This document shows positions 12,901-23,908 of a stretch of 64,000 nucleotides of DNA, in pieces. A program made the translations under genes and the position numbers. Numbering within the stretch: position 1 is the stretch's first letter; each line of letters begins with the position of its first letter. The stretch is from Aselliscus stoliczkanus (taxonomy: Eukaryota > Chordata > Mammalia > Chiroptera > Hipposideridae). The stretch spans positions 31,000,352 through 31,064,351 of the forward strand of contig CM066728.1 in the NCBI GenBank assembly GCA_033961575.1, given 5' to 3'. The notes below the pieces were generated by a model. It did not search any database and had not been told where the DNA came from. It was given only the letters and a program-made list of their open reading frames with translations.

Positions 12901-15586
12901 CTGATTCCAATAGTCCTGTACCAACCCTTCAGTATATTGAAAGATTAGGCTGAGGCCTGGACAATGATTCTGAAACTCAACTATAGTCTTAAGGCTAGCC
13001 AGGAGAAAATAAGAAGTAAATTCTCCTAGGATCATACAGGAGGACTGTCTGTCTCTCAAATCTCAGATGGAGAGAATTAAAATACCTATTTTTTTTTGCT
13101 GAAGCTTCAGGAGGAGAGAGGGTGTATCAGACCCTCTTGTACCCTGTCTTTCATCCACCTGATTCTATCAATAATTTCCTATAGGATTTGACTTCAGTTA
13201 TGTTGACAGTGCTATGGCTCAAACAAGCTCCATGTGATTTCTGCTTTCTTTCAGGGCATTTCCAATGCTCTGATGTAAGGTAGGGGTGAGAGAAAGCATG
13301 ACATGCACACAGGCACAGCTCAGAAATACAAGGCATTGCTTGCTCACCAAACCAGGGAAGCTCTCAAAAAGGAGGTGACAAGTGCTTTTCCTTGGAGATC
13401 TTTTGTGGACCATTTGAAAAACACCCTGTTTATTTCTAAAGGTATGAAAGGGGTCAAACTCCAGTGGCCACACCTAGTGAGCAATCTGGTAACACTTTTG
13501 TGTGGATTCTTCATCTTTCCTTGTTTATTCTCACTGGCATGTCAATTGTTCTCCTTAGGTTGGTCTCCCATCATTTTTTCAAATAAGCTACCGATATGCA
13601 AATCCTTAGCTTAGTCTCTGCTTTTGGTAAAAAGCCAAGCTAATTCATATATAAATTTAAATCCTATTCAGAATACTCACAAGTGGTTTTGTGGTACAAG
13701 TCTCAGTTTTCTAAATCTGTAGAGCCAACAAGACTCACACTAACATGTATGTGAAGGCAAAAGAGTGGAGTTAAGATTTTATTCAATTCTGCTTGTGGCT
13801 TTGTGTTGCTCCTGATTCTTTCAATATTCTATTGTCTTGGTTTCTTGAAACCACTTGCATGAATCTCAGCCTATAAAGGTCTCTCTTTTTCCTTTATCAA
13901 AATGTCCTATTTTAAGTTGTACTCTCCTAGTACCTTATCTAAACTGCTTCAGGTCCAGCCAGCCATTTGCCTTCTGGGTTTTCCTTATTATAATATTTGT
14001 AAGTGACTTAAAATCTAACCACCTCATGAATCATGAAAAAAATTGAGGTTCAAAAACTGGTAAATTAGCTGACCCGAGGCACTCCATCCAAATGGTTAAT
14101 AGCCTAAATAAATCTCTTGTCTGCTGCCTTTACCTCAAATGGATAAAGAGAACTAAAATTATTTCTAGAAAACAAATTAGCATTAAATCAATACAACATT
14201 TCCCCCATGATGTATGTTCTCAGTATTTTATTTTACTCTTTTCCCAAAATATAGCAAACCTTGTGTTCCACTATGCTAATCAGACATTGTATTTCATCTT
14301 TCAATGAGCTACATATAGTTACCAAAAATTTCTATGAAACATTTTAATAATTCAATGGGCAACATTTTATATTTAACAAGACATTTAATAATGTTAACAT
14401 GAAAAAAAACAAGTAATATATTCTGGGAGACATATTCTGATGTATAATATGCACGAATAGTAAGTAGCACCTTATTATAATACAAGTGGAATGAGATAAT
14501 GCTATATCAATGATTTTTTTGTGTGTTTGATGTTTATTTATACCTCTGGATCTCAAATACAGGGGACTGAGTTTATCAAACTCCTCAATTTACTGCACAT
14601 AATCAACCTTGTTTGATGTAAGATTCCTCTCTGGTTCTATTTATTCATTCTTTAATTCATTCATTTATAACCACTTCCCTTCTCTTCATCCCCAGGCAAC
14701 AATTTTAATGTATTAAATGTGTTTCTGTTTATTTGAGTATGCTTTTACAAAATACAAATTGCATAATGTGCCAATATTTTAATTTAGTTAAATGTCATTA
14801 CGTTATGTATCTCATTATAGTTCCTATTTTTTCCACTCAAGATTATGCTTAAAGACCCAGAGATTTGCTTCTACTTAGAGTGTAAACAACCACAAGAAAA
14901 CATAGATCCCACCCCAAAAATAAGAAAACTAAAGAAAATGTACAGAACCAGAGGGGGTTTTGTTGTTTTGTTTCATTTTGTTTTCTCTGAGTCATCAGTA
15001 AGCTGAGGTCTCAAGACAATGAAGCGAATTGAATTTCAAAGGGTGACAAAATTCTCTAAGAAAGACTGGACATTCAAAGTTTTTTGCACTGGCAAAGCAC
15101 AAGACAAAAGAGTAGCACTCATTCAAGGTATAGAAAAAAAAAACCTGAAAAGTTAACAAATACATGACAGTGAAGTATGGGCTTGTATGACAGGTTAAAG
15201 TCCCTGACAGTCCCAGAAACAAAAGGAGTCCCATGCCACTTGACAGAATCTTTTCATAAGCCTTTACCACATATCCATGAGAAAGAGTGGAGGCAAAAAA
15301 GGATACCTGAGCAAACCTTCTTTAGTTATGAATGCTTGAAGGTTATGATGAGCTGCTGCTCTGAAAAAGGCATAAAACCCACAAGTGACTGGGTCTCTTC
15401 TCACATAAAACAAAAGCTATCTTCCTCCAGGTATAGGCCAGGAAACCTGCCTGTCCTCTGATCCCCCAAACAGGTAAGCTGTCACTGGACAAGGGATAAA
15501 AGATAAGCTGCCTCTTAAGAAAGAAGGAACAACCTCCCTTCATCTGCCAAAGGTTGGCTAATGCTGTTAGAAGGATAGAAGGAGAC
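9966..15586. other. Long single-copy AT-rich stretch
   Basis: No gene recognised. About 14640-14830 resembles an old antisense L1 3' region, and about 14870-15545 could be an L1 5'UTR/ORF1 relic, but both are too degraded to call. Reading frames of 60-103 codons are scattered on both strands without domains, codon periodicity or neighbouring exons. Confidence 0.35.
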
Positions 15587-15665
15587 AGATATAGATATAG
15601 ATATAGATATAGATATAGATATAGATATAGATATATCGATATCTATCTATCTATCTATCTATCTA
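15587..15665 (+). repeat. (AGATAT)n / (ATCT)n compound microsatellite
   Basis: A hexamer run (AGATAT) to about 15633 meets a tetramer run (ATCT) at about 15641 through the palindrome 'atatcgatat'. The two arms are partly complementary and could fold as a hairpin. Confidence 0.95.
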
Positions 15666-15744
15666 ATATAAAACCAAGTAAAAAAGTAAATAAAACCAAA
15701 ATATATTTTTTTAACTTCTTAAGATTAAGAAATTTGCTAAGACT

Positions 15745-16119
15745 GTAGGAAATGGATACAATATCAGGAAGGAAAGAGAGTACAACATTACATCTATTAA
15801 GGCATTAAATTAATAATAAGGAAATAATATAAACAACTTTATGATAATATACTTGAAAATTAGTTGAAATGGACAATTTCTTGAAAGATATAAATTACCA
15901 AAACTCACTCAAAAAATAAATAAATAAATAAAACCTGCATATTATGTTATCAAAGAAATTAAATATGTAGTTCTCCAAAATAAAACTTGAGCTCAGATGC
16001 TTTTGTGGTAAACTTTTCCAAACATTAAAGGAGTAAATAAAACCAATAATATACAAACTCTTCTATAAAACAGATTAAGTAATACTTTCCACCATATTTT
16101 AGAGACCACATTATCCTGA

Positions 16120-16154
<35 letters not shown>

Positions 16155-17013
16155 ATTGTAAGAAAACTATAGACCAAGATCCTTTATGAATGTAGACTCA
16201 AACCTTGAACAAAATATTATCAAGTACAACAACATAAAACATTTGTGGCTGTATCCAAGAATTCAAGTATTTTCAACACTTGAAAATCAACTAATACGAT
16301 TCAAAAACAACTACAGACTTCAATAAATTGGAAAAAATCACATGAACATTTTAAGAAATGGAGAAAACCATTAAAAAAATAAAAAATAAAATGTCCTCAT
16401 GATAAAAATTCTCAACAAACTGGGAGCTTCCTCAGCTAATGAAGATCATCTAAAAACCAACAATAGGGCCGGCCGAGTGGCGCAGTGGTTAAGCGCTGGC
16501 TTGGGACGCCAGTGGCCCTGGTTCGGATCCCACATATGAGGGCCAGTGATACTGCCCTCAAAAAAACAAACAAACAAACAAACAAAAAACAACAATAAAT
16601 ATTTAATGTTGAGAGATGAAAATCTTTACCTCAATGATTGAAAACAAAGACAAGGATGTTCGATCTCACAGCTTCTCATTAAACTTGTCTTGGAAGTTCT
16701 AGAAAATTCAGACTTTGGGGGGTGGATGAGTAATATGGGTTAAATTGGTCAAAAGGTACAAACTTCCAGTTATAAAGTAAATATCATGGGGATGTAATGT
16801 ACAGCAAGGTGCTATAGTTAGTAATATTGAAAAGTATATCTGAAAGATATAAGAGTAGATCTTAAAAGTTTTCACCATAAGAAAAAAATTATAAGTATGT
16901 GTTGCAATAGATATTGTGGTGATCATTTCACAATACACACATATATCAAATCATTATTTTGTACACCTGAAATTAACATAGTGTTATATGTCAAGTATAT
17001 CTCAATAAAAAAA
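15745..17013 (+). mobile_element. L1 ORF2-3'UTR relic
   Basis: The stretch 'tggacaatttcttgaaagat' (about 15870) through 'accacattatcctgataaat' (about 16106) and 'aactatagaccaagatcctt' (about 16167) follows the order of the L1 reverse-transcriptase region. The 3'UTR follows at 16.7 kb ('aaggtacaaacttccag', 'acacctgaaattaacat') and ends with 'tcaataaaaaaag' at 17013. It is riddled with stops, carries (AAAT)n expansions at about 15909 and 16118-16156, and hosts a SINE. Confidence 0.85.
16466..16583 (+). mobile_element. Rhin-1-like SINE
   Basis: Begins 'gggccggccgagtggcgcag', ends 'actgccctc' with an (AAAC)n tail. Flanked by near-identical copies of 'aaa(a/-)ccaacaata' at 16453-16465 and about 16584-16597, the target-site duplication. 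Inserted within the L1 relic. Confidence 0.92.
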
Positions 17014-17019
17014 GAGAAC

Positions 17020-17740
17020 TCTCAAAACTCAACAGTGAAAAACCAAATAATTCAATTAGAAAATTGGTAACATATAAAGAGACATTTCACTGTAAAGTAT
17101 ATATAGACAGCAAATAAGCCCCTGATAATCTATCCAACCATTAAGAAATGCAAATCAAGAGCACAGTGAAATAGCACTACACACCCAACAGAATGGCTAC
17201 AATGAAGCAAACAGACAATATCAAATACTATTGTGTATGGGAAGCAACTAAATCTCTTATACACAGCTGGTGGTACATGCTAAATTACACAACTGCTTTG
17301 TAAAACAGTTTGGTGATTTCATAAAAGTTAAATACTCACCTACCATATGATCATGCCATTTCACTGCTAGATGTTCACTTAAAAAAATAATAATAATAAA
17401 TTTAAAAATATATATATGTATATATAATTTTAAAGACTTGTACATGATGTTTATAGCAGCTTTACTTGTAATAGCTCAAAACTAGAAACAACCCAAATAT
17501 TCATGAACAGGTGCATGAATAACTTGGAATATCCATACAATGGAATGGCATACTAATTAGCAGTAAAAAGAAAGGGAATATTAATACATGCAACAGCAAG
17601 GATAAATCTCAAAATAATTACGATGGGAGAAACAAAGAAAAAAATAGTATAGCTATTATTTCATTTATATAAAACTCCAGAAAATGCAAACTACTCCACA
17701 GTGACAGCAGTGAATAAAGATACTATTATATATTAAAAAA
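17020..17740 (+). mobile_element. L1M 3'-region fragment
   Basis: Phrases in L1 order: 'taagaaatgcaaatcaagag' (about 17142), 'ctggtggtacatgc' (about 17267), 'ttttaaagacttgtacatga' (about 17429), 'tagcagctttacttgtaata' (about 17453), 'atacaatggaatggcatac' (about 17534). Truncated before its 3' end; AT-rich microsatellite-like sequence fills the gap to 17.96 kb. Confidence 0.8.
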
Positions 17741-18125
17741 TGACATCATATATTTTATATACAGATTTATAGATATAATTGACATAAATGCAGATTTAAA
17801 AGAATGTTTATTTTACTTAAATTTTAAATTATATATATAAATGTGTGTGTGTGTTTATATTTATATACTATATACGATTGCCTGAATTTCCAAAATAAAG
17901 AGATTTGAAGCAATGTTCCTTATTTTTTTTTTAAAAAAAGAAATTTAACTAGAAAAAAATAAATAAATGAAGAGCATACAAACTGGAAAGGTGAAATACA
18001 ACTGTTATTATTTGAAAACAACATATCCTCTACATAGAAATTCCAAGAAATCTGGAAAAAAACCACTTGGACTAACAAGTGAGTTTATCAAGGACACAGG
18101 ATACAAGTCAAGATATAAAAATCAA

Positions 18126-18858
18126 TATTGTAGTTGTCTATTTATGCTGTCTAATTCCTTCCCCTTCCCCCTTATCCCCACCCCACTCCCAACTAGCAAC
18201 CCTCAGTTTTTCCTCTATATCTATGAGTCTGTTTATTTTGATCGTTCATTCAGTTTTTCAGATTCCACATATAAGTGAGATCATATGGTACCTGTCTTTC
18301 TCCGACTGACTTATTTCACTTAACATAATAGTCTCTTCACAACGTTATCAATTACATTACCAGAACTGCCTCCATATCCCTGCGGCAACACTGTAGTCAC
18401 CTACCTACGCTGTCCAAAACCTTCCCCCTCTCCCTCATCCCCACTCCCTCCCAGCCAGCAACCATCAGTTTTTCCTTTATATCTGCTTGATATGACTTCA
18501 ATCTTCTTAAATTTACTGAGACTTGTTTTGTGGCCTAACGTGGTCTATCTTAGAAAATGTCCCATGTGCACTTGAGAAGAATGTATATTCTGTTTTTTCA
18601 GTGAAATGCATGCCACATGTCTGAAGCTGATATTGTATAATATTGTATGCCCACTGGAACTGAATATATAGATAGTCACGGGATGTGGAGTATGCTGTGG
18701 AAGTGAGTCAAAGGAATTGTAATAGATATATATATATATATGATATGGGGGGAGAGTGGGGTGGCAAACTGGGGGAGGGGGTTGTCACTTTGGGGGGTAA
18801 AGAGTATAACTATTGTATTGTGTTGTACACCTGAAACTAATAAAAAAATGAAAAAAAA
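18126..18858 (+). mobile_element. 5'-inverted (twin-primed) L1 insertion
   Basis: Flanked by a perfect 15 bp duplication, 'agatataaaaatcaa', at 18111-18125 and 18859-18873. The left part (to about 18655) is antisense L1: two antisense 3'UTR segments, each with C-rich 'ccaccccactcccaact'-like sequence, then an antisense endonuclease-region piece ('gaagaatgtatattctg'). The right part (about 18656-18858) is a sense L1 3' end with 'gttgtacacctgaaactaat' and an A-tail. This layout is the signature of twin priming during target-primed reverse transcription. Confidence 0.85.
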
Positions 18859-18930
18859 AGATATAAAAATCAACTGTATTTCTAGATACTGTGAAACAAA
18901 CATGTAACTTTAAAGTTTACAAACCATATA

Positions 18931-20209
18931 TTGGGTTGTCAGAAAAGTCATAACGCATGCTTGCAACAGATGGCACTAGTTCATTTTTGGAGGTACTAGA
19001 GTCGTTCGCATCTATATTATTTCTATGCCATTTGAGAGCTGACAGTTCTAGCTTCATTCTAAAAATAAAATCAGCGATTTTGTTGTTTTGGAAATTTTAC
19101 AAGTAGTTGAAGATGGAAGACCAAACTGTGCATTTTTGCCATACTTTACTGTTTTACTTCCATAAAGGAAAGAACACACATCAAGCTTGTGAAAAGCTGC
19201 ATAAAGTTCACAGTGACAATGCTCTACAGTTCTTGTCAGTGCCAACGATGGTTCATGAAATTCCATGCTGGTGATTTTGATCTCAATGTCGCTTCTCAGT
19301 CAGGGAGGCCCACCGAGGTTGATGATGACAAAATAAAGGCACTGATTAAGTCAAATCCATGTTACATAACACAAAACATTGCAGAGACATTGAACATCCA
19401 TCATTCAAGCATTCACAACCACCCGAAAAAGCTGGGATACTTAAGCAAATGCAATATTTGGGTTCCTCGTGAACTCAAAGAAGTTCATTTGATGGCGTGT
19501 ATAAACATCTGCAATACGCTCATTAAACATGAGGAAAATGGTCCTTTTATGAAGCGACTGATAACTGGTGATGAGAAGTAGATTGTTTACAACAATGTGG
19601 TGTGCAAGTGGTCTTGGTCCTGACGTGATAATTCGCCTCAAATGACATTGAAAGCAGACATTCAGCAGAGGAAAGTTATGCTCTCAGCATGGTGGGATTT
19701 TAAGGGTGTCGTGTTTTACGAGCTCCTACCAAGGTATCAAACAATCAATTTGAATGTGTACTGTCAGCAATTGGACAGTTTGAAGGAACCGATCATCCAG
19801 AAACATCCAGAGCTTTGTTAATTGTAAAGGGGTTGTGTTCCATCGTGACAACTGGAGACCAAACACAAGTTTGATCACCCATCAAAAATTATTGGAGCTT
19901 GGATGGGATATGTTGCCACACCCACCATACCCACCTGATCTCAAACCATCACACTTCCACTTGTTTCGCTCTTTTCAAAACTCCTTGTGTGGTATAAAGT
20001 TCAATTCAGATGAGGCTGTAAATCAGCACCTTGTTCACAAATAAAGACAGGTCCTTCTAGGAACGAGGATTTTGAAACTCACTGAAAGATGGCAAAAGGT
20101 TATCAAACAAAATGGGCAATATATCACTGATTGATCTTTGTTCTTTATATAAATAAATGACCTTTGAAAAACATAGATGAAATACATCATGACTTTTCTG
20201 ATGACCCAA
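18931..20209 (+). mobile_element. Complete mariner element (Tc1/mariner), dead
   Basis: 1279 bp bounded by inverted repeats ('ttgggttgtcagaaaagtca' on the left, complement 'ttgggtcatcagaaaagtca' on the right) and by TA dinucleotides at 18929-18930 and 20210-20211, the canonical mariner target duplication. Length and structure match intact mariners. It inserted into an L1 ORF2 relic, between L1 positions that are contiguous in ordinary L1s. The internal transposase is a pseudogene. Confidence 0.95.
19113..20134 (+). pseudogene. Mariner transposase pseudogene
   Basis: The transposase would cut and paste the element by binding the terminal repeats through an N-terminal helix-turn-helix and cleaving DNA with a DD34D triad. 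Read through breaks, the frame from ATG 19113 to TGA 20132-20134 gives about 340 codons, the usual mariner length. Visible motifs: 'SQSGRPTEVDDDKI' linker, 'WVPRELKE', 'LITGDEK' (first catalytic Asp, codon 19570-19572), 'HRDNWRPNTS' (second Asp, 19847-19849), 'PHPPYPPDLKPSHFHLF' and a C-terminal 'ERWQKVIKQNGQYITD'. The position 35 residues after the second Asp, where the third Asp belongs, is His (CAC, 19952-19954). Frameshifts lie at about 19190-19230 and 19800-19835; in-frame stops are at 19579, 19621, about 19818 and 20042. It cannot encode an active enzyme. Family assignment is secure; the subfamily is not. Confidence 0.93.
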
Positions 20210-21043
20210 TATTTGCAATGGTCCATCAAAAAGCATGAAATACATAGGTGTCAATTTAACAAATATTTGCAAGAACTGTACACTGAAAACTACAAAACAT
20301 TGAGAAATCAAGTAAATGAAGAAATTGACCCATATCCATCAGGAGAAGAATCAACCTTATCAAGATAGTTTTCTTTACATTTATTGATCTACAAATTCAA
20401 TAATATTACAATCAAAACTCTAGGAGTATTTTTGTATTAATTTAAAAGCTGAGTCTAAAATATATATTGAAAAAGAAAGGATATGAAATAGCAAAATCAA
20501 TTTTGGAAAAAAAAATAGTTATAAGATTCATACCACCTGATGTCAGTATTTATTATAAAGCTAGAATAATCAATAAATGTAATAGGTTTAATATGTAGGG
20601 TTTGAGATTAGATAGATAGATCCATCAATGGAATAAAATAGAAACATACCCACCCATATATGAATATATGGTGCCTAGCTAACTTAATAAAGATATTTTC
20701 AACATGGTACTAAAACAGTTGGGCATTCATATACCTAAATATTACCTTGATCCTTGTTTGGTATCATACACAAAAATTAATTCACAAATGATCATGGACA
20801 AAAATTTAAGTACTAAATATATAAAATATATAGAAGAAAACATAGAAAAATCTGTGATAATGAAATATGTCTTAAATATGATACCAAAAGAACAAACCAT
20901 TAAAGAAAAATTAGATAAATTCAACCTACATTGAAATAAAACATGTCTTTTATTCGAGATATAATATATATATGTGTGTATATATGTATACTTATACCCA
21001 CATTATAAAAAGCACACTTATAAATGAACATAAGAATGCAAGC

Positions 21044-21184
21044 GAGGGCCAGCAGAGTGGCTCAGTCGGTTAAGAGCTTGCTCAAGAGTGCAATCTGAGC
21101 TCTGAGCAACAGCAATTCGATGCCCAGCCCGAGCTGAGCTGCTGCTGATCTGCTAACAGGTGGCAGGATGGCTCAGCAAAAAAA
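21044..21184 (+). mobile_element. VES-like short SINE
   Basis: Begins 'gagggccagcagagtggctc', contains a tRNA-like box A region ('ggctcagtcggttaagagc') and box B-like 'caattcgatgccc', then GAGCTGAGCTGCTGCTG, and ends 'ggcaggatggctcagc' plus A-tail. A perfect 12 bp duplication 'aagaatgcaagc' flanks it (21032-21043 and 21185-21196). The 3' end corresponds to a point inside the second monomer of the long dimeric SINE at 58.4 kb. Confidence 0.92.
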
Positions 21185-21202
21185 AAGAATGCAAGCCATC
21201 TA

Positions 21203-21284
21203 TCCGGTTGTCGGCAAAGTCATGACATATTGTTTTCTATGTTTTTTGCTGCAAAAATGCGTCATGACTTTTCCGACAACTCAG
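21203..21284. mobile_element. Mariner-derived MITE
   Basis: An 82 bp near-palindrome flanked by TA (21201-21202, 21285-21286). Both ends match the mariner inverted repeats seen at 18931 and 20209 ('ggttgtcggcaaagtcatga' and 'tcatgacttttccgacaac'). It lies a few bases downstream of a SINE and has no coding capacity. Confidence 0.88.
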
Positions 21285-21297
21285 TAATACAAAAAAG

Positions 21298-21565
21298 TTG
21301 GCATACAATATTATACAACATCAGCTTCAGGTATACAGTGATCAGTGATCAAGACTCCACTCCATCCATGAAGTGATCTCCCTAACAAGACATGTGACCA
21401 TCTGACACCCCACAAAATATTTACAACATTATTAATTATATTCCCTGAACTGTATGATATGGGGATGCGAGTAGGGGGCAAATTCGGGGACGGAGGTTGT
21501 CACTTTGAGGGTTAAAAAGTACAACTATTGCACTGCGTTGTACACCTGAAACTAATTTAAAAAAA
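21298..21565 (+). mobile_element. L1 3'UTR, antisense then sense
   Basis: About 21298-21450 is antisense L1 3'UTR-like ('tacaacattattaattatat', 'attccctgaactgta'); about 21451-21560 is a sense 3' end ('ggttgtcactttgagggtta', 'ttgtacacctgaaactaatt') with an A-tail. Same layout as the twin-primed L1 at 18.1 kb but without a clear target duplication. Confidence 0.65.
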
Positions 21566-21825
21566 AATGTTTACCTCACAATGAAAGAATTTTAAAAAAT
21601 AAAATAAAATAATACAACAAAGACAAAAAATTGGTTGTGACACTTCCACACAGACAGTAAATAAATGGCTTGTAAACTACATGAAGCTGATGCTCAAGTG
21701 CCTTGGCTATCAAAAAAATATAATTTAAATCCATAACAACATACCAGTAAACATTTACTAAAATGACTAACACTAAAAAGCGTGACACTAGCAAATACCT
21801 ATGTAAATGTAGAGCAACTAGAACT

Positions 21826-21979
21826 TTTCTTATTTATTTATTTATTTTTTTTTTTTAGCTGAGCCATCCTGCCACCTGTTGGCAGCTCAGCTCAGGTTGG
21901 GCATCGAACTGCTGTTGCTCAGAGCTCAGCTGGCACTCTTGATCGAGCTCTTAACCAACTGAGCCACTTGGCCGGCTCT
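21826..21979 (-). mobile_element. VES-like short SINE, antisense
   Basis: Reverse complement begins 'agccggccaagtggctcagt' and ends 'ggcaggatggctcagct' with an A/AAAT tail, so it is the same subfamily as the copy at 21.04 kb. A perfect 12 bp target duplication, 'gcaactagaact', flanks it at 21814-21825 and 21980-21991. Inserted in the old L1 relic. Confidence 0.93.
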
Positions 21980-22184
21980 GCAACTAGAACTCTTAGACTG
22001 CCGGGTTGGGGGATAAAAAATGACCTGAGCATTTGAAAACTAGTTTAGCAATTTTTTCTAAGTGAAATATATTCACTTTCCATATCACTTCCAGGTATTT
22101 ACTCATGATAAATGAAAACATAGGTTCACATAAATATTTGTGTTGAAATGTTCATAGCCACTTATTCAAAATTTTGAATAAGTT

Positions 22185-23311
22185 TTGACAGGCCAGAAGG
22201 GATTGGCAGGAAATACTCAAAGTGATGAAAAGCAAGGCACTACAACCAAGATTACTGTACCCAGCAAAGCTATCATTTAGAATTGAAGGACAGATAAAGA
22301 GCTTCCCAGACAAGAGAAAGCTAAAGGAGTTCATCACCATCAAACCAACATTACAAGGTATCTAAAAGGGACTTCTTTAAGATTAAAAAAAAAAAAAAAT
22401 AGATAAATATATGAATAAAATGGCAATAACTACATACTATCAACAATTACTTTAAATGCAAATGGGTTAAATGCTCCAATCAAAAGACAGGGTGGCTGAA
22501 TGGATAAGTAAACAATACCCTTACATATGCTGCCTACAAAAGACTCACTTCAGATGGAAAAGTACACAGATAGAAAGTAAAGGGATGGGAAAAGATATTT
22601 AATAAAAATGAAAACAATCAAACAAATGGAAAAGCTGAAGTAGCAATACTTATACCAGACAAAATAAACCTTAAAACAAAGGTTATAACAAGAGACAAAG
22701 AAGGACCCAGTAATTCTACTTTGGGGATGTTTATCTGAAGAACCCCAAAATGCAACTTTGAAGGTATAAATGCATCCATATGTTAATTGCAGTATTGTTT
22801 ACAGTGGCCAAATGTGGAGGCAGCGTGGATGTCCATCAATGAATAAATGGATAAAGAGAAGATGCTACATATATACAATGGAATATTGCTCAGCCATGGA
22901 TGGGTGTGTGGGGGTGGCTTCTTGCCATCTGCATAGAGTATGTCAGTCAGAGAAAGATAGATGCAATGTGATTTTGTTCATATGTGGAATCTAAAGAACA
23001 AAACAAACAAATAAAACAGAAACAAACTCATAGATACAGACAACATTTTGATGGTTGCCAGATGGGAGAGGGGTTGGGGATGGGTGAAAAAGGGGAAGGG
23101 ACTAAGAAGTACAAATCAGTAAATACAAAACAGTCATGAGGATGTAATGCATAGAGAATATAATCAATAACATGGTAATAGCTATAGTGTAGGTGGTTAC
23201 TAGTCAGGGCAATCATTTCTTAAATTATGTAAATGTTTAACCACTATGCTGTACACCTGAAATTAATATAAAATAATACTGAATGTCAAAATAAATAAAG
23301 TGTAAAAAAAT
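22185..23311 (+). mobile_element. Internally deleted younger L1
   Basis: Starts in the ORF1/inter-ORF region ('gccagaagggattggcagga', 'gtacccagcaaagctatcat'), runs into the start of ORF2 ('aaatgggttaaatgctccaa', 'tgctgcctacaaaagactca', 'aaaagctgaagtagcaata'), then at about 22701-22706 ('aaggac|ccag') jumps to the 3'UTR ('ctactttggggatg', 'atggaatattgctcagcca', 'gatggttgccagatgggaga', 'gctgtacacctgaaattaat') with an A-tail. Most of ORF2 is missing. Diverged 15 bp flanks (22170-22184 and 23312-23326) look like a target duplication within the old L1. Confidence 0.82.
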
Positions 23312-23804
23312 AATTTTTGTATAGTTATTTCCAGATCTGGAAATAACCCAAATATCCATCAATTGCTGAAAAGATAAACACATTTTGGTTGCAGCCAAAA
23401 AATAGAATACTACTCAGTGATAATAACTAGTATTGATATTCTCACACCAGAAGAATCTCAAAAGCATAATGTTAGTTAAGGGAGAGAATCCAGGCTAAGG
23501 AGACTACATACAGTATGATTTTATTTCTATTATATTCTAGAAAAGACAAACCTACAAGAACCAAAAATAAATCAGTGGTTGCAGAGAATGAGAGTGGTAG
23601 AGGGAATTTACTGCAAAGGGACACAAGGGCCCTTTTGAGGGGATATATATTTTGTATATCTTGATTATGGATGTATTACCTGACTATGGAGGTTTATTCA
23701 AAATTTGTCAAACTGTACACTTAAAAAGGTAAAATTTAATGTATATAAATTATTCCTCAATAAACTTGACTTTAAGAAATGAAAAGATCTGAATGTTGAA
23801 CAAG

Positions 23805-23880
23805 TATGGCATACCCTTGAAACTAATATACTACTGTATGTTAGCTATATATTTTTTTAAAATATTTAAAAAGGGAAACA
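23805..23880 (+). mobile_element. L1 extreme 3' end fragment
   Basis: 'ataccct tgaaactaatata' followed by 'tactactgtatgttagctat' and an A/T-rich end is the last ~70 bp of an L1 3'UTR. Confidence 0.55.
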
Positions 23881-23908
23881 AAAAGATCTGTCCATGTTAT
23901 TATATCTA

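Larger units (their letters stand above)
17965..23780 (+). mobile_element. Old L1 relic shredded by nested insertions
   Basis: Collinear pieces of one L1 are seen at 17965-18125 (RT region, 'ggaaaggtgaaatacaactg'), 18874-18930, 20212-20940 (ORF2 C-terminal half), about 21566-21825, 21980-22184 and 23312-23780 (3'UTR ending 'cctcaataaacttgac'). Each break coincides with a younger element, several with clean target duplications. Treating the pieces as one copy is an inference from order and orientation. The 76-codon frame at 20704-20934 is a surviving ORF2 fragment. Confidence 0.75.
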
